The notes under the pieces were generated by a model. That model saw only the letters and a list, made by a program, of their open reading frames with translations. It was not told where the DNA came from and made no database searches. Both the position numbers and the translations under genes were made by a program. 64,000 nucleotides of DNA, taken from Nevskia ramosa DSM 11499. GTDB lineage: Bacteria > Pseudomonadota > Gammaproteobacteria > Nevskiales > Nevskiaceae. Below, piece after piece: positions 17,583 through 27,190 of this stretch. The stretch's first letter is position 1. The number at the start of each line of letters is the position of its first letter. The stretch lies in contig NZ_ATVI01000009.1 in the NCBI RefSeq assembly GCF_000420645.1, positions 186,001 to 250,000 of the forward strand, read 5' to 3'.

Positions 17583-19682
17583 ATGAGCGCCCGCGTTCAG
17601 CGTTCCGCCGGTCTGCCGATGCTGGCATGGCTGATCGCCGGCTGGCTGGCGGCAGGCTCGCAGACGGCGCAAGCCGTCGAGGGAGTGCCTGACAGCCAGC
17701 ATGCCGAACTGGCCGCTGCCAGCACGGCTCTGGCCGTGGCCCGCGAGCAGCGCTTCCGCCAGCAGGCGGCCGAGACGGGCAGCGACGAAGCCGGCAACAC
17801 ACGCTTCGATCTCGGCATCAGCGCGGTCAATGCCGAGCTTGAAAGCTTGGTGTTGTCGATCGACGAAGTCGCGCTGCAGACCGTCACCATCGCCCCTGAA
17901 GATCGCACCGCCTTGCACGCACGCGGTGGCCTGCTGCCGCTGGCGGCGCTGCCTTTGGCTGAAGGCGCGCATCGCCTGAGTGTCGACTGGACTCTGCGTG
18001 GCGAACCGCCACGGCGCAGTGAATTCGCCTTCGAGATCGGCGCCGGCAGCAGTGAGCGGGAACTGCGCCTCGCACGCCGCCAGCCGCTGGCAGGGCTGTC
18101 GCTGACGCTGATCGAATGGAAAGCCGGCGAGCAGCGGCAAAGCCCGTTCGAGCGCTGGGCTGAAGCGCTGATCGACGAGGCACCGCGCAGCAACGGTTAT
18201 CAGCCGGGCAATCCGGACGATCCGCGCTGGCGCCGCGCCCGGCATCTGCTGGCGCGCGACCGGCCGTGGCTGGCGGCGATCGCGCTGACGCAGCTTGAAG
18301 CTGCGAGCGCGACCGACCCGGCGACCGCTGCGCTGCTCGCCGAAGCCGCTGCTCGTTGCGGGCTGATCGCCACGGCCGATGCGGCGCTGGCGCGCGCGAA
18401 GTCTGCGGATCGCAATCTGTACTCGGAAGCGGTGCTGGCCGTGGCGCAGCGCCATCTCGCGGAGGGACAGGCTGAAGCGGCGATGCAGACCCTCGATGTG
18501 CTGCCGCTGAAGCTGGTGCCGGCGGTGCGCAATGAAGCGGTGCTGGCCCGGGCACGCGCCCTGTTCGCGCTCGGTCGGGCCGATCGTGCTTCGCAGACGT
18601 TGCAATCCGCCGAGGTCGATCCGGTCCGCCTGGCCAGCGCGCCGGTCGACGAGCGCCTGCGCGCCGGGCTGATCCAGTACGACCTCGGTCTGGCGCTGAT
18701 CGCCAGCGGCGCTGTTGAACGTGGTCGGGCGTTGCTGGATCGCCTCGGCCGCGCCGATGCCAGGGAAACCATCGAACAGGCGCTGCGCGATCGCGCCAAT
18801 CTGACCCTGGCCAGCGATTTCCTGCGTGCCGGGCAGGGCGCCACCGCACGGCCGATCTTCGAGCGCATTCCGCTCGAAGGCCCGTACTCGAATCTGGCGT
18901 TGCTCGGTCTCGGCTGGGCCGCACTCGGGCCGCAGGGCGAGAAGCAGTCGGCCACCGCAAAAGGAGACGACGCGGGCCGCGGTGAAACGCCGAAGTTCAT
19001 CCTCAAGGCGATGCAGCGCCGGCGCCTGATCGACTGCGAGGACTACAACCGCCGCGCCTTGGCACCGACCGAACTCTGCCAGCGCCTGCCACCGTTCGAG
19101 CAGGCCGAAGTGCCGAACGATCTGGCCGGCCTTGCTGCCGAAGCCTTGATCGTCTGGCAGGAACTGGCCTTGCGCGATCCCCGCGATCCGGCCGTTCGCG
19201 AAGCCTGGGTTGCCGCTGGCCGAGCCGCCGCACGTGCCGGCCGGCGCAAGGAAGCGGGCGAGCATTACGACGCCGCGGTCGCGAAACTCGAAGCGGCTCT
19301 GAGCAGCAATGCTGCCGCCGCAGCGAGCTCGGCCAGCACGGTGATGCTGGCCGCGCTTGAACCTGGGCAGGCCTTGCCGGCAGAGACCGTTGCCGGCTTC
19401 GAAGTCGCGCAGGGACTCGACGCTGCGCCGACGTCTGCGGCGCTGCATCGCTTGCTCGCCGAGATTGCCGAGCTGCGCTGGCTGACCGAATCATCGATCG
19501 CGACGGGAGATGACGGCGAGGCTCTGGCTGCGTTATCCGCTCGTCAGCAAGCCTTGCTGCCGTCACTGGCGACCGCGACGCTCGCTGCTGAGCGCCGCCA
19601 GTTGCTGGCCTGGCTTGCGGCGGGTCGGGCAGGGATTGCGGCGGTCACTGATCCGGCGCTTGAGCATCTGGAAGCCAAGTAG
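17583..19682 (+). CDS. Large exported helical-repeat (TPR-like) protein
   Basis: A 699-residue protein that I cannot assign to a named family. It opens with a signal peptide (MLAWLIAGWLAAGSQTAQA). About the first 190 residues after it look like a beta-rich domain, and the rest is Ala/Leu/Arg-rich helices with a repeating pattern resembling tetratricopeptide or Sel1-like units (for example ALARARALFALGRADRASQTL). It starts 19 bases after the YCF48-type gene and must share its transcript. A role as periplasmic scaffold for the RND/DUF1302 system is inferred from the operon only. It ends 55 bases from the convergent cellulase gene. Confidence 0.7.
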   Translation: MSARVQRSAGLPMLAWLIAGWLAAGSQTAQAVEGVPDSQHAELAAASTALAVAREQRFRQQAAETGSDEAGNTRFDLGISAVNAELESLVLSIDEVALQTVTIAPEDRTALHARGGLLPLAALPLAEGAHRLSVDWTLRGEPPRRSEFAFEIGAGSSERELRLARRQPLAGLSLTLIEWKAGEQRQSPFERWAEALIDEAPRSNGYQPGNPDDPRWRRARHLLARDRPWLAAIALTQLEAASATDPATAALLAEAAARCGLIATADAALARAKSADRNLYSEAVLAVAQRHLAEGQAEAAMQTLDVLPLKLVPAVRNEAVLARARALFALGRADRASQTLQSAEVDPVRLASAPVDERLRAGLIQYDLGLALIASGAVERGRALLDRLGRADARETIEQALRDRANLTLASDFLRAGQGATARPIFERIPLEGPYSNLALLGLGWAALGPQGEKQSATAKGDDAGRGETPKFILKAMQRRRLIDCEDYNRRALAPTELCQRLPPFEQAEVPNDLAGLAAEALIVWQELALRDPRDPAVREAWVAAGRAAARAGRRKEAGEHYDAAVAKLEAALSSNAAAAASSASTVMLAALEPGQALPAETVAGFEVAQGLDAAPTSAALHRLLAEIAELRWLTESSIATGDDGEALAALSARQQALLPSLATATLAAERRQLLAWLAAGRAGIAAVTDPALEHLEAK

Positions 19683-19696
19683 CCCTCTCAAATTCC

Positions 19697-19722
19697 GTCA
19701 TTCCCGCCTGCGCAGGAATGAC
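19697..19722. repeat. REP-like palindromic repeat between convergent genes
   Basis: GTCATTCC (19697-19704) pairs with GGAATGAC (19715-19722) around CGCCTGCGCA. The 'GTCATTCCCGC..GGAATGAC' form is a common dispersed palindrome in proteobacterial genomes. It stands between convergent stops at 19682 and 19738 and may also act as a two-way terminator. Confidence 0.6.
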
Positions 19723-19737
19723 ATCTGTTTGCGGCCC

Positions 19738-21261
19738 TCAACGGTCCGCGCAATAACCCCAATCACGCGCGCTGTTCGGCTCGATCGTGCGGTTCCAGTC
19801 GAGGCCGCTGGCCTTGAGCTTGTTGCCGGTCTGCGACCAGACCACGTTCCAGGCTTGATTGGCGCGGCCTTCGATGGTCAGCGTCACGTCCCAGACCACG
19901 GTGCTGGTGCCGACGTTGCGGACGGTGACGTTCGAGCAGTAGCCAGTCGCCCACTCGCTGGAGCGCATTTCGCTGACGGTGATCGTCGGGGCGCTGCCAC
20001 CCGTTGAACCACCCGTGGTCGAGCCGCCCCCGGTAGTACCGCCGGTGCTGCCACCCGTGGTTCCGCCGCTGGTGGTTCCGCCGGAAGTGCCGCCACCGGT
20101 GCCGGTTCCACCCGTCGTGCCGCCGGTGCTGCTGCCTGTCGTGGTGCCGCTGGCAGTCCCCGTCCAGAGGCGCCGCAGCAGCGCCATCTTGTCGGTGCGC
20201 ACGGTGGTCCAGTCATCGCGGAGGATGCCGCCGGTGTCGCTGCTGTTCGGGTTCCAGCTCCAGTAGAAGCCGCTGTTGATGCGCTTGCCGATCAGATAAT
20301 CGACCAGCGCGTTCTGCCAAGTGCGATCGCGGCTGTCGCCTTCGCCGTACTTGCCGCCGAACTCGCCGAGCACCACCGGCGCGTTCGGAATCGCGAAGCC
20401 CCACAGGCCGTCCCAGATCGCCGGCATGTTGGACGGGAAGTTCTTGGCCTTGTGGTACGGCTGGACGAACACATCCGGCCCGTAGGTATGCGGCGACAGC
20501 ACCAGACGATTGGCCGGCACCGGCGACGGCGTGCAGGCCAGCGGCGCCAGGTTCTCGCCCCAGAATGCGGCCTGCCCACTGCTGCACTGGCTGGAGGCGC
20601 CGATGCCTTCGACGAAGATCAGCCAGTTCGGCGCGACGCCGAGCACCTGGCTGGCGGCGCGGCCGGCGGCCAGATTCCAGTCGGTGGCGTTGTTGCGCGA
20701 GCCCCAGGTGGCGCTGCCGTGCGGCTCGTTCTTGAGATCGATGCCGATCACCCGCGGCGCCTTCTTGTAGCGGTTGGCGACGAAGCGCAGATCCGACAGC
20801 CACTGCGCCTCGCTGTAGTTCGACGTGTACCAGAGCTCGGCAATGCTGTTGCAGTCGGCCCGGTGATGGTCGAGCAGGATGTACATGCCCTGGCGGTTCA
20901 GCTCGGTGATCACCGCATCGAGCACCGCCAGCGAGTTCTTGCCGGCGAGATCCGGGTTCAGGCTGTAGTCGATGCTGCTGGTCGCCACGCCGCGCAGGGT
21001 GGCCGGGCAGAACGGCAGGCGCACGGCGTTGAAGCCCTGATCCTTCATCTGCTGGATCATCTGCTTCCAGTTCCGCGCCCACAGGCCGTGAACCGTGTAA
21101 TTGGTGGTTTCGAAGCCGAACCAGTTGACGCCTTTCAGCTGCACCACAGCGCCGCTGTCGTTGTAGATCGTGCGACCGTTCACCGAGTACGCAACGGCAT
21201 CCTGCTGCACGATCATGAGCGCGGCCATCAGTACCGCGGCCCAGATTTTCTTCATTGCCAT
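19738..21261 (-). CDS. Secreted GH5 endoglucanase with C-terminal CBM2
   Basis: A 507-residue secreted cellulase. After a signal peptide (about residues 1-24) comes a GH5 catalytic domain with the acid/base Glu179 in DLKNEPHG and the nucleophile Glu300 in VLGEFGGKYG, the spacing expected for GH5. Residues ~369-432 are an almost pure Gly/Thr/Ser linker, and the last ~75 residues form a cellulose-binding module of family 2, framed by the cysteines of GYCSN and GYCADR that would form the usual disulfide. The architecture matches Xanthomonas-type endoglucanases. The ATG at 21261 (or the next at 21255) fits the signal peptide. It is a single gene with no other cellulose genes nearby. Confidence 0.93.
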   Translation of the reverse strand: MAMKKIWAAVLMAALMIVQQDAVAYSVNGRTIYNDSGAVVQLKGVNWFGFETTNYTVHGLWARNWKQMIQQMKDQGFNAVRLPFCPATLRGVATSSIDYSLNPDLAGKNSLAVLDAVITELNRQGMYILLDHHRADCNSIAELWYTSNYSEAQWLSDLRFVANRYKKAPRVIGIDLKNEPHGSATWGSRNNATDWNLAAGRAASQVLGVAPNWLIFVEGIGASSQCSSGQAAFWGENLAPLACTPSPVPANRLVLSPHTYGPDVFVQPYHKAKNFPSNMPAIWDGLWGFAIPNAPVVLGEFGGKYGEGDSRDRTWQNALVDYLIGKRINSGFYWSWNPNSSDTGGILRDDWTTVRTDKMALLRRLWTGTASGTTTGSSTGGTTGGTGTGGGTSGGTTSGGTTGGSTGGTTGGGSTTGGSTGGSAPTITVSEMRSSEWATGYCSNVTVRNVGTSTVVWDVTLTIEGRANQAWNVVWSQTGNKLKASGLDWNRTIEPNSARDWGYCADR

Positions 21262-21349
21262 CGGTGTTGCGCTCGGTGGTGCCGCGGTTCGATGAACCGC
21301 GTAGCGGCGCAACTATTGTGCCCTGCAGCATCCCGCCGACAAATGGTCG

Positions 21350-23254
21350 TTAGTTACCGCGCAATGCCTGTTCGATGAAGCGTTTCGGCACTCGCGTCTT
21401 CGGCACCTGATTGAGAAACCAGCGCTGCACGTTGGTATCGATGCCGATGCCGTGCATGTAGTTGTAGAGCGCCTTGTTCAGGCTGATGCCGAGCGCATCG
21501 TGATCGACGCCGGTGGGGTCGATGAAGCCGATGTCGTTCTTCGCGAAGCCGCCCGCCGCCTGCGGCACCAGCTGCACGCCGTACTCCGCAGGGTTGAGGC
21601 CGACCGGCGAATGCACCGTGCAGGTGAAGCGGTGGAAGTAGCCGGACTGCAGACAGCCTTCCTCGAACAACTGGCGCACGTACTCGAGCGCGTCGACGGT
21701 GTCCTGCACGGTCTGGGTCGGGAAGCCGTACATCAGATAGGCGTGGACTAGCACGCCGGCTTCGCTGAACGCCTGCGTGACCCGCGCGACCTGGGCCACC
21801 GAAACGCCCTTCTTCATCAGATCCAGCAGCCGGTCGGACGCCACTTCCAGGCCGCCGGAAATGGCGATGCAGCCGCTGTCTGCCAGCAGCTGGCACAAGT
21901 CCGGGTTGAAGGATTTCTCGAAGCGGATGTTGCCCCACCAGGAAATGGAGACCTTGCGCCGGAGCAGTTCCAGCGCCAGCGCTTTCAGCACTTTCGGCGG
22001 CGCCGCTTCGTCGACGAAATGGAAGCCGGTCTGGCCGGTCTCGGCGATGATCGCTTCGATGCGATCGACCAAGGTCGTCGCGCTCGCCGCGTCATAGCGG
22101 GAAATGTAGTCGAGGCTAATGTCGCAGAAGCTGCACTTCTTCCAGTAGCAACCATGCGCAATCGTCAGCTTGTTCCAGCGCCCGTCCGACCACAGCCGGT
22201 GCATCGGGTTGAGCATATCGAGCAGCGACAGGTACTGGGCGATCGGCAGCCCGTCCCAGGTTGGCGTGCCGACCTCGTTGAACGGGATGTCAGCCTCCGC
22301 CGCGCCATTGAGATAGCGCACGGTGCCGGCTTCATCGCGCACGAAGGCGCGGCACAGCTGCTCGCGCGGACGCTGACCAGCCAGATGGTCGAGCAGCGCC
22401 AGCAGCGGCCGCTCGCCGGCATCGAGCGTGACGTAATCGAAGTAGTCGAACACCCGCGGCTCGGCCAGCTCGCGCAGCTCGGTGTTGACATAACCGCCAC
22501 CGAGCCCGATGACGATGCTCGGGTCGTGCGCCTTGATCGTCTGCGCAATCCGGAATGCCGCGTACACCGCACCGGGAAACGGCACCGAGATCAGCACCAC
22601 GGTCGGCGCGTGCTCGGCGAGCGCGGCCAGGGTCAGCTCGTGCAGCAGCGCGTCGACCAAGTTCAGCGGCGCGGCCAGCGCATCGGCCAGCAGATCGAAA
22701 CTCGGCTGGCTGGCCGCCAGCTTCTCGGCATAGCGGACGAACTCGAAGCGCGGATCGATGGCATCACGCAGCACATCGGCGAGATCGTTCAGGTACAGCG
22801 TGGCCAGATGCCGCGCCCGATCGTTGATGCCCAGCGCCCCGAACGCCCAGGCCAGCGGATCGCCGCCGTCGTCGTCGACATAGACATCGAGCGAAACAAA
22901 GCGCGGGCCTTCCGGCAAAAAGCGGCGAGTGACGATGCGGCTGGCGAGCGTCGCATCGCGGCCCTGCAGGAAAGCGATCACCGGCGCGATGGTCGCCGCG
23001 TAGCGCTCGTACTGCACGACGAAGGATTCGACCGGCGCCGTGCGGATCAAGGTCGGCTGCGCCTTGATCGCCTCGTGAATCGCGGCAAGGCCGGACTGAC
23101 TCAGCAGCCGCAGCACCAGCTTCAGCGCCAGATCATCCTGGCGCGCATCGACGCCATGCAGGCGCAGGAAGCCGGTGAGATAAGCCGTCGACGGGTAGGG
23201 CGTGTTCAGCTGCGTCATCGGCGGAATCAGCGACAGCACGCGGGTTGCGTTCAT
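21350..23254 (-). CDS. B12-binding-type radical SAM protein
   Basis: A 634-residue cytoplasmic protein. The N-terminal third resembles a cobalamin-binding Rossmann domain (VVLISVPFPGAVYAAF; IVIGLGGGYVN). The central radical SAM barrel has its cluster cysteines at 369, 374 and 377 in HGCYWKKCSFCD, so the spacing is CX4CX2C and not the usual CX3CX2C. Later parts (GLEVASDRLLDLMKKGVS; YLMYGFPTQT) are typical of radical SAM enzymes. I prefer the ATG at 23254 (AGGA at seven bases); another at 23290 would overlap the upstream stop. It is 36 bases after the small phosphatase gene. The reaction is unknown. Confidence 0.85.
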   Translation of the reverse strand: MNATRVLSLIPPMTQLNTPYPSTAYLTGFLRLHGVDARQDDLALKLVLRLLSQSGLAAIHEAIKAQPTLIRTAPVESFVVQYERYAATIAPVIAFLQGRDATLASRIVTRRFLPEGPRFVSLDVYVDDDGGDPLAWAFGALGINDRARHLATLYLNDLADVLRDAIDPRFEFVRYAEKLAASQPSFDLLADALAAPLNLVDALLHELTLAALAEHAPTVVLISVPFPGAVYAAFRIAQTIKAHDPSIVIGLGGGYVNTELRELAEPRVFDYFDYVTLDAGERPLLALLDHLAGQRPREQLCRAFVRDEAGTVRYLNGAAEADIPFNEVGTPTWDGLPIAQYLSLLDMLNPMHRLWSDGRWNKLTIAHGCYWKKCSFCDISLDYISRYDAASATTLVDRIEAIIAETGQTGFHFVDEAAPPKVLKALALELLRRKVSISWWGNIRFEKSFNPDLCQLLADSGCIAISGGLEVASDRLLDLMKKGVSVAQVARVTQAFSEAGVLVHAYLMYGFPTQTVQDTVDALEYVRQLFEEGCLQSGYFHRFTCTVHSPVGLNPAEYGVQLVPQAAGGFAKNDIGFIDPTGVDHDALGISLNKALYNYMHGIGIDTNVQRWFLNQVPKTRVPKRFIEQALRGN

Positions 23255-23290
23255 CGATGCTTCCTGCAGCCGGGACGCAGCTTGGGTCAT

Positions 23291-23737
23291 TCAGGCCGGG
23301 CCTTGGTCGAGCAGCGCGGCAACCGCCGGCTCCATCGCCAGCAAGCCATGGGCGCGGCCGATCGCCAGTGCATCGTCGGCAGTTGCGCCTTGCAGCCAGG
23401 CCGCCCGCAGCGCGAACAGCGCGCCGACGCGGTTGTTGCTCGCGCAATGAACCACAGTGTTGCCGCCGCCGGTCTCGGCCAGCAGCTTGTCGAAAGCCTT
23501 GACGTTGGCCAGGGTCAGCTCGTGCGGGCCGGCAATCGGCAGATTCGCGTAGGCCATGCCGCAGCTGGCCGCAGTCTCGGCTTCGTCGAACTCGCCCTGC
23601 TCGGCACGCGGCCGCAGGTTGATGACGTGCTTCACACCGGCGTCCTTCAGTGCTGCGAACTGCTCGGGTGCCACGGCGCCCGAAGTCCACAGGTTCTCGG
23701 TCGGGTGCTTCTCGTTCAGCAGGTTCAGGTCGGTCAT
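23291..23737 (-). CDS. DUF442-type protein phosphatase-like protein
   Basis: A 148-residue protein resembling the DUF442 / beta-lactamase-hydrolase-like phosphatases, a branch of the tyrosine-phosphatase fold. It has GAVAPEQFAALKDAGVKHVINLRP at the N-terminus and the P-loop VVHCASNNRVGAL with Cys98 and Arg103. The loop is CX4R, as in other DUF442 members, and not the CX5R of classic tyrosine phosphatases. Its gene lies just upstream of the radical SAM gene on the same strand, and both are divergent from an acyl-CoA dehydrogenase. Substrate unknown. ATG 23737 is chosen because the conserved domain starts there. Confidence 0.78.
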   Translation of the reverse strand: MTDLNLLNEKHPTENLWTSGAVAPEQFAALKDAGVKHVINLRPRAEQGEFDEAETAASCGMAYANLPIAGPHELTLANVKAFDKLLAETGGGNTVVHCASNNRVGALFALRAAWLQGATADDALAIGRAHGLLAMEPAVAALLDQGPA

Positions 23738-23927
23738 GATCGGGTCGAGTCGGTAGCGAATGGGAGCGAAAGTGTAAGCGCTGGCGCTTCCGCAGCGCGG
23801 CCCGTGGCCGCCGAACCCGCGGCGATCACCGGCACCGGCGGCCGCGGGCCGCCCTACGGGTGCCATGTTCGCCCTCGCAGACTCGGCAAGCTCGAACCGC
23901 TACGCTCCCCGCATCTCAGCCGACCGG

Positions 23928-25100
<1,173 letters not shown>

Positions 25101-25280
25101 GGGGGGCTCTGCCGCGTCCCAACGTGAACCGGGTCGTTTGCGAAGCTGATGCAGCTTTGGTTTAGGCTTTGTTGCCGACGGGTGGCGGCGGTTTTGACTC
25201 AAGAACGGATTAAGGGACTCGGTGGGCAGTCTCCTAATTCGGTGTCATTTCCTTATTTGGCGTTGGAGTCGAAAGAAACT

Positions 25281-25754
25281 ATGTTGAAAGTGTATTGCGA
25301 GCGCGGAGCATATCGACAAGAACTCAGTGTCCTTGAGAGATCAGGTCAGATAGAAATTGTTCATTACCCCTACGAAGGACAGAACAAAAAAATCAGAACG
25401 CGGGCAACGCCATCGGTGGTAACAATGGATTCAACTTACGTAACGTTTGATGACACAACTCCCATTGGGGAAATGTCGGCGTCAGACAAACTCCCTGAGA
25501 TACTAAGCATCATCGGTGCAGCGAATGAATTTGATGCGCGCCACCTAGACAGCGCCTACAAGTCAGGCTGCGATTGCTTCCTGACACCGGACAAGAAGGA
25601 CATTTCAAGCAAAAGCGAGAATCTAGAGAAGCTTCTGACGCTGAGGGTCTTCCATGCAACACACAACTGGCAGGAGTTTGTTGCTTATGTGCAAGAACGC
25701 GCCCAACCAGCGCTTAAAGCCGAGGGACCCGCCTCCGGCGGGTCGATGGCTTGA
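25281..25754 (+). CDS. Unknown protein with PIN-like C-terminal motif
   Basis: A 157-residue protein that I do not recognise as a whole. Its later half reads NEFDARHLDSAYKSGCDCFLTPDKKDI, close to the DALHLASA..GCDYFLTxDKD pattern of PIN-domain ribonucleases, so a toxin-like nuclease is possible. The N-terminal acidic residues of a PIN domain are not obvious, and no antitoxin gene stands before it. Base composition is clearly lower in G+C than the neighbours, suggesting transfer. ATG 25281 is the best start; the frame is open to 25149. A GACCCGCC/GGCGGGTC hairpin lies inside its 3' end. Confidence 0.5.
   Translation: MLKVYCERGAYRQELSVLERSGQIEIVHYPYEGQNKKIRTRATPSVVTMDSTYVTFDDTTPIGEMSASDKLPEILSIIGAANEFDARHLDSAYKSGCDCFLTPDKKDISSKSENLEKLLTLRVFHATHNWQEFVAYVQERAQPALKAEGPASGGSMA
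25726..25744 (+). repeat. Perfect hairpin at the end of the PIN-like gene
   Basis: GACCCGCC (25726-25733) pairs with GGCGGGTC (25737-25744) around TCC. Weaker pairing continues outward between CCAGCGCTTAAAGCC and GGCTTGAGCCTGG, with GCCCAAC at 25701-25707 on the left and GCTAGAT at 25763-25769 on the right. It overlaps the last codons of the gene. An integron attC-like site is one reading; a simple terminator is another. Confidence 0.5.
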
Positions 25755-25773
25755 GCCTGGCGGCTAGATTCTA

Positions 25774-26217
25774 GTGACGAACAAGGCCTTGATCTACGTT
25801 GCACTCACTGCAAGCGGAACAATCTCCGTTGGCATCGCTTTCTTCTACGCTTTCCTTGCACTAAGACGCCCGTCCCTCTTCTTGGATATCGCCACTGGCC
25901 CACGTCCAACGCATGTATTACATAAGATCTTGAAGCCCCTCGCCGTTGCCGGGGCGTGGACCGTCGGGGTTGGGCATTCCTATTTGCTACTTCATTTCCT
26001 GCCGCCAGATGCAAGGGTTGGTGTCTCTTGCGCCTATGCGTTGGCATTCACCATAGCCGTCATCGCCTATACCGTTGCAATCGCATACGGAAGAGTTCAA
26101 GCGGAGTGGGAGTCTGCGCATCTCAAAGCGTGTCGGCGCCAGATTAGGTCCCTTGGTCATGAGCCGGCGCGGCCAAATAGTACAACTCCGCATCACGCTG
26201 AGGCACCAAGTGACTAA
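25774..26217 (+). CDS. Small membrane protein of unknown function
   Basis: A 147-residue protein with a GTG start, about three membrane-spanning segments (roughly residues 6-30, 55-78 and 84-106) and a charged, soluble tail rich in Arg, Pro and His. I do not recognise a family. It follows the PIN-like gene by 19 bases, shares its lower G+C content, and is followed by a large nested dyad (26228-26319). The pair looks like accessory DNA placed between two ordinary chromosomal genes. Confidence 0.5.
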   Translation: MTNKALIYVALTASGTISVGIAFFYAFLALRRPSLFLDIATGPRPTHVLHKILKPLAVAGAWTVGVGHSYLLLHFLPPDARVGVSCAYALAFTIAVIAYTVAIAYGRVQAEWESAHLKACRRQIRSLGHEPARPNSTTPHHAEAPSD

Positions 26218-26227
26218 GGGTCGTAGA

Positions 26228-26319
26228 GCGGGAAAGCCAAAGGCGCATCCTGCATTCCGAGGCGCGCCGACGGCTCCACATGGCGGGATGCGCGGCCATA
26301 CAGCCGGCCGCTTTCCCGC
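26228..26319. repeat. Nested inverted repeat
   Basis: GCGGGAAAGC (26228-26237) is the exact complement of GCTTTCCCGC (26310-26319), and inside it GCGCATCC (26243-26250) pairs with GGATGCGC (26286-26293). The whole could fold into a 92-base stem with internal loops. It lies between the small membrane gene and the VOC gene and could be a terminator or a remnant of a mobile cassette. Confidence 0.55.
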
Positions 26320-26360
26320 CCTTTTACGGTTTACATTTCGTTTGTGCTGAGGAGATTCCA

Positions 26361-26756
26361 ATGTACATCCCGCCCGGCTTCAACACAGTCACGCCGTACT
26401 TCTTCGTCCAGAACGCGGAAACCTTCATCAGCTTCCTGATCAACGGCCTCGGCGGCGCAGAAACCTGCCGGACGATGCGGCCGGATGGGCTCGTCGCCAA
26501 TGTTCAGGTGATGCTGGGTACGTCGACGGTGATGGTCAGCGAAGCCTCGAAAGGCTATCCGGCCATGAGTGGTGCGTACTACCTGTACGTCGAGAACGCG
26601 GACGCTTCGATGGCGCGGGCGATCGAGCAGGGTGCGGTGCTGGAGATGGCGGTGCAGAACATGCCGTATGGCGATAGGCAGGGTGGCGTCCGGGATGCGC
26701 ACGGCAATATCTGGTGGATTTCCGAGCGGATCGTCCACGAGCCTTATGCGGCCTGA
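26361..26756 (+). CDS. VOC-family (PhnB/glyoxalase-like) protein
   Basis: A 131-residue single-domain protein of the vicinal-oxygen-chelate superfamily, close to the PhnB/'3-demethylubiquinone' type: it opens VTPYFFVQNAETFISFLIN, has a central YYLYVENADASMARAIEQGA and ends with MPYGDRQGGVRDAHGNIWWISER. In this group the family often binds a metal, but the role is mostly unknown. AGGAG is six bases before ATG 26361, which fixes the start. It has no clear operon partners: an unknown AT-richer pair lies upstream and a toxin-antitoxin pair downstream. Confidence 0.8.
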   Translation: MYIPPGFNTVTPYFFVQNAETFISFLINGLGGAETCRTMRPDGLVANVQVMLGTSTVMVSEASKGYPAMSGAYYLYVENADASMARAIEQGAVLEMAVQNMPYGDRQGGVRDAHGNIWWISERIVHEPYAA

Positions 26757-26847
26757 GTCGACGATGAATGCGCTCCCGGGATCAGTCGCGGCTCTCTGGC
26801 GGTTGCTGTCGCTGCGGCTTAACTTCGCGTTGAACGGCTTGTAGTAG

Positions 26848-26864
26848 ATACGTCAGAGACGTAT
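26848..26864. promoter_or_regulatory. Palindromic operator of the toxin-antitoxin pair
   Basis: ATACGTC-AGA-GACGTAT is a perfect inverted repeat (7+3+7), eight bases before the toxin start codon. Antitoxins with an XRE domain usually repress their own operon through such a site. Confidence 0.65.
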
Positions 26865-26872
26865 AGTTCGCC

Positions 26873-27190
26873 ATGTTCACCGTTATCGAGACCCCTACGT
26901 TCTCGCGTCTCTGTGCCGACTACTGGACAGAGGAAGAGCGTGGTGCCTTTGCGGCATGGATTGCCGCCCACGCGGAAGCGGGCGACGTCATTCCCGGTGC
27001 CGGTGGCTGCAGAAAGCTGCGTTGGTCCCGAGCGGGTATAGGCAAGCGTGGCGGCGTGCGTGTCATCCACTACAACCAGCTCGCGGATGGGCGCATCTAC
27101 TTGCTGCTCATTTATGCCAAGGGCGTGCAGGACAACATCGCGCCTCAGGTACTACTCAAGATCAAGGAGGCCCTCAATGCCCATGACTGA
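26873..27190 (+). CDS. higB: RelE/HigB-type toxin
   Basis: A 105-residue RelE-superfamily protein expected to cut mRNA on or near the ribosome. It has the pattern of the HigB/'RelE-like' group: ETPTFSRLCADYW at the N-terminus, GGCRKLRWSRAGIGKRGGVRVIHY in the core, and IYLLLIYAKG..DNI near the end. The toxin gene comes first and the antitoxin second, the order usual for hig modules. The last 14 bases overlap the antitoxin gene. A perfect palindrome sits just before its ATG, and no strong Shine-Dalgarno is visible, which would keep toxin synthesis low. Confidence 0.83.
   Translation: MFTVIETPTFSRLCADYWTEEERGAFAAWIAAHAEAGDVIPGAGGCRKLRWSRAGIGKRGGVRVIHYNQLADGRIYLLLIYAKGVQDNIAPQVLLKIKEALNAHD

Noticed and set aside
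19985-20160. Tandem CCGCCGGTGGT-like repeats
   Set aside because: They encode the Gly/Thr/Ser linker of the GH5-CBM2 cellulase.
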